Assembly (NCBI GenBank): GCA_963784995.1
Contig: CAWATZ010000006.1
Coordinates: 682,001-746,000, forward strand
Direction: 5' to 3'
Source: CAWATZ01 sp963784995
GTDB taxonomy: Bacteria; Planctomycetota; Planctomycetia; Gemmatales; Gemmataceae
Length of the DNA: 64,000 bases
The position numbers were made by a program, and so were the translations under genes. The notes beneath the pieces are model-generated. The model was not told the DNA's origin. It was given only the letters and a program-made list of their open reading frames with translations, and did no database searches. Shown piece after piece: positions 45,801-54,527 of the stretch; position 1 is the first letter of the stretch; every line of letters starts with the position of its first letter.

Positions 45801-47069
45801 TGCCATCGCTCGCTTCAGCCCGGATGGGCGCTGGGTCGCCACGCTGCGCGGCCAGTTGCCGTTCCGTGTCCAGCATGATCCCAACCCCGAGCGCCGACGC
45901 CAGCCGGACGGCAAGACGGTGCGACTGTGGGAAGCGGCGACGGGCCGGCTGACCGAGAAGCTGGTCGGGCTGCCGGACCTGAAAGACCAGGGGTCTGCGC
46001 GATCGGCTGCTCGGAGACGTCGTCGGTGTTGAGTTCAGCCCGGACAGCTCGCGCCTGGTGACGTGGTCGCAGGACAAGAAGGGTCAGATGAAAGGGCCCG
46101 ACAACAAGGACGTTCCGGCCCCGTTCGTGCCGGTCCGACTCTGGGATAGCGCGACCGGCCGGCAGGTGCTGGCCCTGGAGGGATTGACGCAGCATCCCGT
46201 GATGGCGTCCTTCAGCCCCGATGGCCAGCAGTTGCTGACTGTGGGGTTGAGCATCCGAGGCGGACGTCAACGTCCGCGCGGACGGGGGCCAGTTCCGCTG
46301 GGGCGAGGGAGTCGAGGCCCGCGACCGGATGCAGCTCTGGGATGTCTCGACCGGTAAGCGCCAGCAACAGTTCGGCCCGGAGGACATCATCGCTCAGGCC
46401 CTGTGGGCCCCGGATGGACGGCGCGTCTACCTGCTGGGCAAGAATAGCGGTCAAATCTGGGATGCGCGGGAGGACAAGCAGCTGGCGAGCCTGGAAGGCC
46501 GGAGCATGAGCCGGGCCGCCCTCAGCCCCGATGGCAAGCGGTTGCTGGGGTACTACCACTACTTCGACCCGAATCAGCTGGAAGCGGTTGTCTGGGACGC
46601 CCGCACCGGCAAGAAGACAGCCGCGCTCAAGGGCCACGAGCATGAAATCACGGCCGGGGCCTTCAGCCCGGATGGCCGGGTGATCGTGACAGCCTCGGCG
46701 GACAGCACGGTGCGGATCTGGGACCCCGCCACGGGAGAACAACAGCGAGTGCTGCGCGCTCATCGTGGCCCGGTGCGGGCGCTGTCTTTCAGCCAGGACG
46801 GTAGCTGGCTGGTCACCGCCGGGGACGACGGCACGGCGCGCATCTGGGATGCCCAGACCTGGCAAGAGTGGCTGACGCTGACGGGCCATACCGGGCCGGT
46901 CTATGCGGCGGAGTTCAGCCCGGATGGCCAGCAGGTGCTGACGGCCTCGCGCGACGGCACCGCCCGGCTCTGGCCCGTCGATCCGCTGCCGGTGGCCCGG
47001 CAACGCCGGCCGCGCGATCTGACGGAAGAGGAACGGCAGCGCTTTGACGTGCGATCCCTTACTCCATGA
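42866..47069 (+). CDS. Membrane Ser/Thr protein kinase with WD40 propeller (2), three frameshifts
   Basis: The first 380 codons are nearly identical in protein sequence to the first kinase (same N-terminus, GRGxMGVVYKA loop region, HRDLKPANILLD, DFGLARR). A TM helix follows (ALSAVAAVCFLGGGIASLLF) and then a WD40 region that is clearly different from its neighbour. Frames break at about 43700, where comparison with the paralog shows one G missing from TGGGCG, at about 45991 (one extra G in a GGGG run) and at about 46256 (one extra base before EADVNVRADGG). Joined, it is about 1,400 residues. It is probably a tandem duplicate of kinase 1 with a replaced or diverged sensor. Confidence 0.85.
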
Positions 47070-47509
47070 GCCGCAAACGGCCTGTTGACCGGTCGGGAGG
47101 GAGTGGGCCAGGGGCTCCCGAATACCCTGGCCGGTGGCAGGCAGGCTGCAAAATGCCCCTTGCTGGCAACACCTGGAGCATCACCGACAGCTTCGGTCCT
47201 GTCCGCCACGCCGAAAAACGTGGCCGGCAGGGCAGACAGACCGGGGCCAGGCGAGGATCTGCGGATCGCCACGGAGGGGCGTTCCCTGCACCATCCCGCC
47301 AGCCGCAACCGACAGGATGGACGAAGATCGATCCAGAAATGTTCGTGACACATTCTCACTTTCCTGACATGGGCGGCCGCGCCATGCACTGTTACAGTGG
47401 GGATCACTCACGTTGCTGTTTCGAGAGGTCGCACGAGCTGCGTCCGGTTACCCCAGCCGATCCCTGACGGTCGCGGCTCGTCACCGTTGCACTTGAGGAA
47501 GGTGACGCC
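47070..47509. other. Intergenic region, no gene recognised
   Basis: This is 440 nt without a convincing reading frame. It contains a hairpin GGCCAGGG/CCCTGGCC at 47106-47132 that may terminate the kinase 2 transcript, and the leader of the next kinase gene with GAGGAAGG at 47492. No RNA gene, repeat or coding remnant was seen. Confidence 0.5.
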
Positions 47510-50500
47510 ATGCCATTGGTCGATCAGCACCCGCTCGGCGAGGAACTGGAGGCGTTCGCCCTCGGCCGGCTCGATGACCAGAGCTTCGCTGCCGTCGAGG
47601 AACACGTCGCAACGTGTTCGGACTGTGAAGCGGTCGTCTCCCGCATCTCGGGCGACACGTTCACCGCCCTGCTCCGCTCGGCGCAATCGCTGTCGGATAC
47701 GCCGAAGCCGATCGCCGAGGCGACCTTCGTCGAAGAAAGCCAGGGCGAGAGTGGAGCCACCAGCGCCTGGGGAACGGCGGAAAACGAAGGACCACCCGAC
47801 CTGCCGGCGGCGCTGGTGTCCTCGCCGCGCTACCTGCCGGTGCGGCTGCTCGGCCACGGCGGCATGGGCGCCGTCTGGCTGGCCGAACATCGCGTCATGG
47901 GTCGGCAAGTGGCCGTCAAGGCGATCCGTCCCGAGTTCCTGGCGAAGGTGGGAGCCGTCGAGCGCTTCCGGCGTGAGGTGCAGGCCGCTGCCCGCCTGCA
48001 CCATCCGAACATCGTCACTGCCTACGACGCCGAGCAGGCCGGCGAGACGCATCTGCTGGCGATGGAGTACGTCGAGGGCGTCAACCTCGCCGACGAGCTG
48101 CGCCAGCGCGGCCCGCTGCCGGTGGCCGTGGCGTGCGACGTCGTGCGCCAGGCGGCCAGCGGTCTCCAGCACGCTTTTTCGTGCGGCCTGATCCATCGCG
48201 ACCTCAAGCCGCACAACCTGATGCGCACCGCCGATGGCACGGTGAAGATCCTCGATTTCGGCCTGGCGGTTCTCGCCGACGTGGGCGAACGAGAAGGCGG
48301 CCTGACGGGGCAAAACGTCGTCCTCGGCACACCGGATTACATCGCGCCCGAACAGGCCGAGGATTCGCACGCCGCCGACGTTCGCAGCGACATCTACTCG
48401 CTCGGCTGCACGCTCTATCACCTCCTGACGGGCCGGGTGCCGTTTCCCGGCGATTCGGTGCTGCGCAAGCTCGACGCCCACCGCAACCAGGAGCCGCAAC
48501 CACTGCGGACCATTCGGCCCGAGATCCCCGCCGAACTGGCGGCGGTCGTCGCGCGGATGATGGCAAAGAGGCCGGCGGATCGCTACCAGACGCCGGCCGA
48601 GGTTGTCGCTGCTCTCGACCCGTCGCGCCTGGCTCCGATCGCGCGCCGCCGGCGCCGCCTGCTGGTCGCGCTGGCCACCGGCGTCCTTGCCGCGGCGGCA
48701 ATCTTCGCCGTGATCCGGCTGCCGGCCGGCAAGGACCGCGAGATCGTCATCAAGACCGACGACCCCGAGATCGAGGTTGTCGTCAAGGGCGACCGCATCG
48801 TCCGCATCGTCGATCCGAAGTCGGGCAAGGCGTACCAGCTCGACCGCACCGACCTGACGCTGGCGCTGGCCGACGACCCGGACGGACTGGCGATCATGCT
48901 GGACGGCGAGCGACCGGTCATCCTGAGGCGGAAGGGACAGAAGATCGCGACCGTGCGGTTGGAGCGGAAGGTGCCGGGGGTTGGGGACAAGGTCGGCGAA
49001 GTGCGGCGCTTTGCCTGGGGTGGAGGGCAAGTCATGAGTGTGGCCTTCTCGACGGACGGGCGGTGGGCAGTCTCCGGCGACGAGGCAGGGACCGTCCGGC
49101 TGTGGGACTTGCGCACGGGGCAAGAAGTGCGCCGCCTGCCCGACCACCGCCAACAGGTCCAGACTGTGGCCTTCTCGCCGGACGGCTCCAAGGTCCTCAG
49201 CGGCGGCAAAGACTCCGTCCTGCGCCTGTCCGACGCGGTCACGGGCCGGGAAATTCGGTGCTTCGCTGGACACAAGGCCGGCGTGGTGCGGGCCGCCTTT
49301 TCGCCCGACGGTCAGCGCATTCTGGCCGGCGACTGGGAAGGCGGTCTGCGCCTGTGGGACGTGGAGAGCGGCATTGACTTGCAGAACTTCCAGGGTCACA
49401 CGAAAGCGACCCATGCGGTGGCCTTTTCCCCTGACGGCAAGACGGCGGCCTCCGGCAGCGCCGATACGACCATCCGCCTGTGGGACCTCAAGACGGGCAA
49501 GGAGGTCCGCCGCATCGATGCCAACGCCAAGTGTGTTACCGGCGTGGCTTTCTCTCCCGATAGTCGTCGGCTGCTATCGAGTCACATGGACGGGACGTTG
49601 CGCTGGTGGGACGTGGCCACGGGCAACGAGCTGCGGCGCTTCACCGTCCAAACCGACACCCTTCAGGACCTGGCCCTGTCCGCGGACGGCCGGTGGGCCG
49701 TTACGGGCGGCGGGTTCGACATCACGGGCGGCGGCTGGAAGTATGGCACCGACTTCGCGTTACGCCTGTCGGACGTGGCCGACGGCAAGGAGCTGTACTG
49801 CTTTAAGGGACACGTCAACTCAATCATCCAGGTAGCGCTGTCCCGCGACGGGCGCTACGCCCTCTCGGGCAGCGTGGACGGCACTATGCGCCTCTGGCGT
49901 CTGCCCTACCCGCTGCCCGCCGAGAAGGTCGGCGAAGTTCGGCGCTTCGAGGGACACGAGGGGCCAGTGCGTGCCGTCGCGTATTCCCCCGACGGCCGCT
50001 ACCTCCTGTCGGGCAGCGGCTACCCTAATGGGGACAGGACCGTTCGCCTTTGGGACGTGGCCGCCGGCAAAGAAATCCGCCGGTTCGAGGGGCATACCGA
50101 TCAAGTCTTCTGCGTCGCGTATTCCCCCGACGGCCGCCGCGCACTTTCTGGCGGCGGAGACCGCACGATACGTCTGTGGGATGTGCAAAGCGGCAAGGAA
50201 ATTCGCAGGTTCCAGGGGCACGCGGGGTCAATTCTTTCCTTGGCCTTCTCCCCCGATGGCCGCTACGCACTTTCGGGCGGCGGTGAGGGTGACCGCACGG
50301 TCCGGCTCTGGGACGTGGAGACCGGGAACGAAGTCCGCAAGTTTGAGGGAGGGGGCTGGGTTGTGGGGGTGGCATTTTCTCCAGACGGCCGCCGCGCCTT
50401 TTCCGCCAGCAACGACGGGACGGTCCTCGTGTGGGAGGTTGGGACGGGCAAACAACTGCGGTCCTACCAGGGAACTCCGAATGCGATCAGTCATGCCGTC

Positions 50501-52267
50501 GCCTGCTCCCCGGACGGGCGGCAGGTCATTTTTGGCGACGGCGCGAAATTGGTCCTCTGGGACGTGGAGACGGGCAAGGTCGTCCGTGAATTCGGCGCTG
50601 GCGCCACGGTGGTGGCCTTTTCGCCCGACGGCCGTCGTGTCCTCGCGGGCTCGGGCAAGGTGCTGTGGCTATGGGACGTGGAGACCGGCCAGGAGTTGCA
50701 TCGCTTCGCGGGACATCTGGGCGGCATCTGGTCAGTCGCCTTTTCCCCTGACGGCCGCTACGCCATCTCCGGAAGCGCGGACATGACCGTGCGCCTGTGG
50801 CGCCTGCCCGATCCGCCCCCGCCGGAGAAGGTCGCGCCGGCCCAGTCCGACAAGGAGCTGATCCAGGGCGCGTGGCGGGGAGTTGCCGCGGAAGTCGGCG
50901 GGCAGCAGCTACCGCAAGATTTCATCGACCTGGTGAAGCCGACGCTGACCTTCTCGGCGGAAAAGTTGACAAGTAAGCCTCAAGGAACGATCCCCAGGCC
51001 GTTCGTGGAAATGGCCGTGTCGAAGGGCCTGCTCCCCAGGGAGACAGCCGCCGTTCTGGAGAATGGCATCGAGGGGATCTATCACCTTGACCCGACGAAA
51101 TCGCCCAAACAGATCGACCTCACCCTCCTTGGAGAGATCCGCAAGACTGCGCTGGGATTGTACAGCCTCGACGGCGACACGCTGAAGCTGTGTCTGGCGA
51201 TCGATCCGAGCAAGGTCGCCGAGCGGCCCAAGGAGTTCGCCGCCAAGGCCGGCGAGATGCGCGTGCTCCTGACGCTCAAGCGGCAAGTGCCGGAAAAGGT
51301 TGGCCAGGTCCACCTGTTCGAGGGACACAAGGACATCGTCCAGGGGATCGCCGTCTCACGCGACGGCCGCTACGCCGTCAGCGGCGGCGGCTACCAGTTC
51401 CGCGACGGCAAATACGTGGACGGGGCCAGGGACTACGACATCCGGGTGTGGGACCTGACCAGGCGCACCGAGGTGCGCCGCCTGGGCGGCTCCGGGGCGG
51501 CCGTCTGGTCCGTGGCACTTTCACCCGACGGCCGCCAGGTCCTCAGCGGCGGCGGGGATCCAACAGGCGCGCTCCGCCTCCTGGACGCCGCGACGGGAAA
51601 AGTGCTGCGGCGCTGGGAAGGTCGCCAGACTGCGGTCTGGAGCGTGGCCTTCTCCCCGGATGGCCGCAGTGCCCTGGACGCGGCCGACTTCGAGAACGAG
51701 TCCCGGCTGCGGGACGTGGAGAGCGGCAAGGAGGTGATCCGCTTCACGGGCCACACCGAGCAGGTACGCCGGGCGATCTTTTCACCCGATGGCCGGCGTG
51801 CCCTGTCGGCCAGTTACGACGGCACCGCCCGGCTGTGGGACGTGGCGACCGGCAAGCAACTGAAGCATTTTGTGGGTCATCAGGGGTGCGTCTGCGCGGT
51901 GGCCTTCTCGCCGGACGGCCGCCGGGTGCTGACCGGCGGCACCGACCGCACGGTGCGCCTCTGGGACGCCGCGACCGGCAAGGAAGTGAGACGCTTCGAG
52001 GGGCACAAGGCCCCGGTCAACAGCGTGGCGGTTTCCCCGGACGGCCGCTTCGCCCTTAGCGCCGGCGGCGGCCTGAACGCCGACGATCCGGAGGATTTCA
52101 GCATCCGGTTGTGGGACCTGGAGACGGGAAGGGAACTGCACCGCTTCGAGGGGCACAAGGACGTCGTGAGCCAGATCGTCTGGCTGCCGGACGGCCGCCA
52201 CGTCCTGTCGTGCAGCTGGGACACGACCATTCGCCTGTGGCGTCTCCCCGATCTGCCGAACCGCTGA
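47510..52267 (+). CDS. Zinc-finger Ser/Thr kinase with two WD40 propellers and an embedded TIGR03067 domain
   Basis: The frame is intact over 1585 residues. The N-terminus (residues 8-45) is an anti-sigma-like zinc finger with H32, C36 and C39 (EHVATCSDCEA). The kinase domain follows: LLGHGGMGAVWLAEHRVMGR, QVAVKAI, HRDLKPHNLMR, DFGLAV, GTPDYIAPEQAEDS. A TM helix is at LLVALATGVLAAAAIFAVIR. WD40 blades run from about residue 500 to 1105, then a TIGR03067-type domain (about 1110-1262; SDKELIQGAWRGVAAEVGGQ, YSLDGDTLKLCLAI), then a second set of blades to the end. The zinc finger would fit direct contact with the ECF sigma factor encoded 17 nt downstream. Confidence 0.9.
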   Translation: MPLVDQHPLGEELEAFALGRLDDQSFAAVEEHVATCSDCEAVVSRISGDTFTALLRSAQSLSDTPKPIAEATFVEESQGESGATSAWGTAENEGPPDLPAALVSSPRYLPVRLLGHGGMGAVWLAEHRVMGRQVAVKAIRPEFLAKVGAVERFRREVQAAARLHHPNIVTAYDAEQAGETHLLAMEYVEGVNLADELRQRGPLPVAVACDVVRQAASGLQHAFSCGLIHRDLKPHNLMRTADGTVKILDFGLAVLADVGEREGGLTGQNVVLGTPDYIAPEQAEDSHAADVRSDIYSLGCTLYHLLTGRVPFPGDSVLRKLDAHRNQEPQPLRTIRPEIPAELAAVVARMMAKRPADRYQTPAEVVAALDPSRLAPIARRRRRLLVALATGVLAAAAIFAVIRLPAGKDREIVIKTDDPEIEVVVKGDRIVRIVDPKSGKAYQLDRTDLTLALADDPDGLAIMLDGERPVILRRKGQKIATVRLERKVPGVGDKVGEVRRFAWGGGQVMSVAFSTDGRWAVSGDEAGTVRLWDLRTGQEVRRLPDHRQQVQTVAFSPDGSKVLSGGKDSVLRLSDAVTGREIRCFAGHKAGVVRAAFSPDGQRILAGDWEGGLRLWDVESGIDLQNFQGHTKATHAVAFSPDGKTAASGSADTTIRLWDLKTGKEVRRIDANAKCVTGVAFSPDSRRLLSSHMDGTLRWWDVATGNELRRFTVQTDTLQDLALSADGRWAVTGGGFDITGGGWKYGTDFALRLSDVADGKELYCFKGHVNSIIQVALSRDGRYALSGSVDGTMRLWRLPYPLPAEKVGEVRRFEGHEGPVRAVAYSPDGRYLLSGSGYPNGDRTVRLWDVAAGKEIRRFEGHTDQVFCVAYSPDGRRALSGGGDRTIRLWDVQSGKEIRRFQGHAGSILSLAFSPDGRYALSGGGEGDRTVRLWDVETGNEVRKFEGGGWVVGVAFSPDGRRAFSASNDGTVLVWEVGTGKQLRSYQGTPNAISHAVACSPDGRQVIFGDGAKLVLWDVETGKVVREFGAGATVVAFSPDGRRVLAGSGKVLWLWDVETGQELHRFAGHLGGIWSVAFSPDGRYAISGSADMTVRLWRLPDPPPPEKVAPAQSDKELIQGAWRGVAAEVGGQQLPQDFIDLVKPTLTFSAEKLTSKPQGTIPRPFVEMAVSKGLLPRETAAVLENGIEGIYHLDPTKSPKQIDLTLLGEIRKTALGLYSLDGDTLKLCLAIDPSKVAERPKEFAAKAGEMRVLLTLKRQVPEKVGQVHLFEGHKDIVQGIAVSRDGRYAVSGGGYQFRDGKYVDGARDYDIRVWDLTRRTEVRRLGGSGAAVWSVALSPDGRQVLSGGGDPTGALRLLDAATGKVLRRWEGRQTAVWSVAFSPDGRSALDAADFENESRLRDVESGKEVIRFTGHTEQVRRAIFSPDGRRALSASYDGTARLWDVATGKQLKHFVGHQGCVCAVAFSPDGRRVLTGGTDRTVRLWDAATGKEVRRFEGHKAPVNSVAVSPDGRFALSAGGGLNADDPEDFSIRLWDLETGRELHRFEGHKDVVSQIVWLPDGRHVLSCSWDTTIRLWRLPDLPNR

Positions 52268-52284
52268 GAGGCGAAGGAGGGGCT

Positions 52285-52866
52285 GTGGAAACCTCGCTCA
52301 GCCTGCTGGAGCGCCTGACCGGCCGGCCGTCGGAAACGGACTGGACCCGACTCGACGAGCTGTATCGACCACTGCTGCGCTCCTGGGCGCTGCGGGCCGG
52401 GGCCGGCGACGCCGACGCCGACGACCTGGTGCAGGAAACGCTCGCCGTCGTCTTCCGTGACCTGGCCACCTTCAACCGCGGCCGGGCCGGCGCGTTCCGG
52501 TCCTGGCTGCGGGCCATCCTGGCCAATCGCCTCCGCGATTTCTTCCGGGCCCGACGGTCACGCCCCGTCGCCACCGGGGCCAGCGATTTCCTCGATCGCC
52601 TGGACGAACTCGAAGCGGAGGACACCGCCCTCAGCAAGCAGTGGGACCGCGAACACGATCAGCACGTGGCGGCCCGGGCGATGCAGCGGGTCCAGGGCGA
52701 CTTCGCGCCGGCGACCTGGCAGGCCTTTCGCCGGCAGGTGCTGGATGGGGCCGACCCGGCCGAGGTGGCGGCGGAGCTGGGCCTGTCGCGGAATGCGGTG
52801 ATTCTGGCGAAGAGCCGGGTCCTCAAGCGCCTGCGCGCCGAGGTGGCCGGGTTCGTGGATTGCTGA
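52285..52866 (+). CDS. ECF-type RNA polymerase sigma factor
   Basis: The GTG at 52285 is chosen because AAGGAGG lies 4 nt upstream and the sequence METSLSLLERLTGRPSETDW is family-like. Region 2 includes DADADDLVQETLAVVFRDLA and AFRSWLRAILANRLRDFFRA. Region 4 includes ATWQAFRRQVLDGADPAEVA and the helix ELGLSRNAVILAKSRVLKRL. It is 193 residues long. It follows the zinc-finger kinase by 17 nt on the same strand, giving the reverse order of the sigma-kinase pair at 38732-42770. Probably controlled by that kinase. Confidence 0.9.
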   Translation: METSLSLLERLTGRPSETDWTRLDELYRPLLRSWALRAGAGDADADDLVQETLAVVFRDLATFNRGRAGAFRSWLRAILANRLRDFFRARRSRPVATGASDFLDRLDELEAEDTALSKQWDREHDQHVAARAMQRVQGDFAPATWQAFRRQVLDGADPAEVAAELGLSRNAVILAKSRVLKRLRAEVAGFVDC

Positions 52867-52953
52867 AAAACGACTTTGTTCGTCCTGTTTCAGCCCACCG
52901 AACCGGCGAAAGGTGTCGAGTGAAGCAGCTACTCCCTTGTTCGAGGTCTGGAA

Positions 52954-53397
52954 ATGAACACTGCCAACACTGTCCACGGCTGGAGCTGTCTGGCAAGCCT
53001 GCTCTTGCTTGGGACAACCGGGTGTGGAGACACGGGGCCGAAGACCTATCCGGTCGAGGGCGTGGTCACCAGGGCGGATGGCAAGTCGCTGGCCGGCGGC
53101 CGGGTGGAGTTTCGCTCGGATGCGGAGGCGACCCGGGGACTGAACGCCTCCAGCGAGATCGGACTCGATGGCAGCTATCGGCTGCGCACCCGGTACGAGG
53201 GCGGCCAGAAGGATGGCGCGGTGGTTGGCCCCCACGTGGTCATCGTCGTGCCGCCGCAGGACTCTCCTGCCAGCATGGACCAACCTGAGCCGCTGCCTCT
53301 GGTGCCGTTGTCCTATCGCGACTATGAGCAAACGCCCTTGCGCTTCACGGTCGAGCCGAAGGCCAACCGCTATCCGATCCAGATTCCCAAACCCTGA
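52954..53397 (+). CDS. Small lipoprotein with carboxypeptidase-regulatory-like fold
   Basis: The N-terminus has a signal and lipobox (LASLLLLGTTGC), so it is a lipoprotein. The mature part (TYPVEGVVTRADGKSLAGGR, VEFRSDAEATRGLNASSEIG, LDGSYRLRTRYEGGQKDGAV) is the planctomycete CarboxypepD_reg-like domain that usually accompanies DUF1559 genes. A DUF1559 gene is indeed the next gene, though on the opposite strand. Function unknown. It begins 87 nt after the sigma factor gene. Confidence 0.8.
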   Translation: MNTANTVHGWSCLASLLLLGTTGCGDTGPKTYPVEGVVTRADGKSLAGGRVEFRSDAEATRGLNASSEIGLDGSYRLRTRYEGGQKDGAVVGPHVVIVVPPQDSPASMDQPEPLPLVPLSYRDYEQTPLRFTVEPKANRYPIQIPKP

Positions 53398-53431
53398 AGT
53401 CAATCGCCGGCGTTGCCTCCGGACGGCTCGC

Positions 53432-54358
53432 TCAAGGCAGGTTCACGGGATTGCCGTCATTGCGCTGGGTGAGCCAGCCGAGAGTGGTGGTGCTGATGCT
53501 CGTGGCGACGGCATGGACGCTGCCGTCCACCATCACGAACTGACAGATGCCCGGGTGCGCGCTGCCAAAGACGGTGGTCCAGCTCGTTGTGTCCGTCGGG
53601 CCCTGGGCGAGAGGATAGCCCGGTCCCGCCACCCGGGCAAAATTCCATTCGTGGTCGCCGTCGTAGATGGAGCCGTCGCCGACGCTGACGCCGAATTTGC
53701 CGGTGGGGACCTGTTTTTCCCCGATCAGGAACGTGTTGCTGGTGCCATCCGTGACGGCGCTGATCGTCACCCTCCCCTCCCAGGCGGTGATCACCCCGGC
53801 GTTGAGCTGGGTGACGACCTGGCCCGTCATGATGGCGCCGTTGGCATTGACGCCGTCCAGCCAGGAGGCGTACTGGAAATTCCCGGCCGAGCCTGCATAA
53901 TCGCTGAGAGCGCCGGGGTACTGATTGCTCGAAGGATAGTTGTTGTCGGGCTTGTCTCCGGGGTTGCTCAGCTCGCCCGCCGGACGCCGGGAGGGACAGT
54001 AATAGATCTTGACCGGCGTGGTGCGGACCGCCAGGGGCTGATCGTAGAACTGCCGGGTGAGGTCCCACTGACTGTAGAGGGGACCCATTTCGACATAAGG
54101 GAGGATGAGGACGGCCCAGGTCGCCCAGTGGTCCCAGACCCGGCTCGGGGGCAGAAAGCCGTTGGCGTCGTGATAGGTCTGGCAGGCCAGACCCATCTGT
54201 TTGAGGTTGTTCTGGCACTGGGTCCGGCCAGCCGCCTCGCGCACTTTCTGGACCGCAGGCAAGAGCAGACCGATCAGGATGGCAATGATGGCAATCACCA
54301 CCAGCAACTCGATCAGAGTGAAGCCGTGCCGCCGGCGATCAGGAGCGAAACAGGGCAT
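53432..54358 (-). CDS. DUF1559 pseudopilin-like protein
   Basis: DUF1559 proteins are a very large planctomycete family with a type IV pilin-like N-terminus. Here it is HGFTLIELLVVIAIIAILIG, followed by LLLPAVQKVREAAGRTQCQN. The domain shows YHDANGFLPPSRVWDHWATW, the CPSRRPAG segment, SDYAGSAGNF, DGTSNTFLIGEK and the C-terminal FVMVDGSVHAVATSIS. Length 308 residues is typical. GAGGAG precedes the ATG at 54358. It converges on the lipoprotein gene and is divergent from the ABC exporter. The role is believed to be in surface fibres or secretion, without firm evidence. Confidence 0.92.
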   Translation of the reverse strand: MPCFAPDRRRHGFTLIELLVVIAIIAILIGLLLPAVQKVREAAGRTQCQNNLKQMGLACQTYHDANGFLPPSRVWDHWATWAVLILPYVEMGPLYSQWDLTRQFYDQPLAVRTTPVKIYYCPSRRPAGELSNPGDKPDNNYPSSNQYPGALSDYAGSAGNFQYASWLDGVNANGAIMTGQVVTQLNAGVITAWEGRVTISAVTDGTSNTFLIGEKQVPTGKFGVSVGDGSIYDGDHEWNFARVAGPGYPLAQGPTDTTSWTTVFGSAHPGICQFVMVDGSVHAVATSISTTTLGWLTQRNDGNPVNLP

Positions 54359-54527
54359 GACACTCCTCACGGATAAGGAAGAACAGGAAAAGAACACAGG
54401 AAGGTCTTCTCTTGCAGTTTACCAGCCGCGACCGGCAAATGGCTACTCTCTTTCCGTTGATTCTTCCACGACAGTTCCTTGCCTACAATAACCAGTGTTC
54501 GCCTCTCTTGTCGCCCCGAGAAACTCC

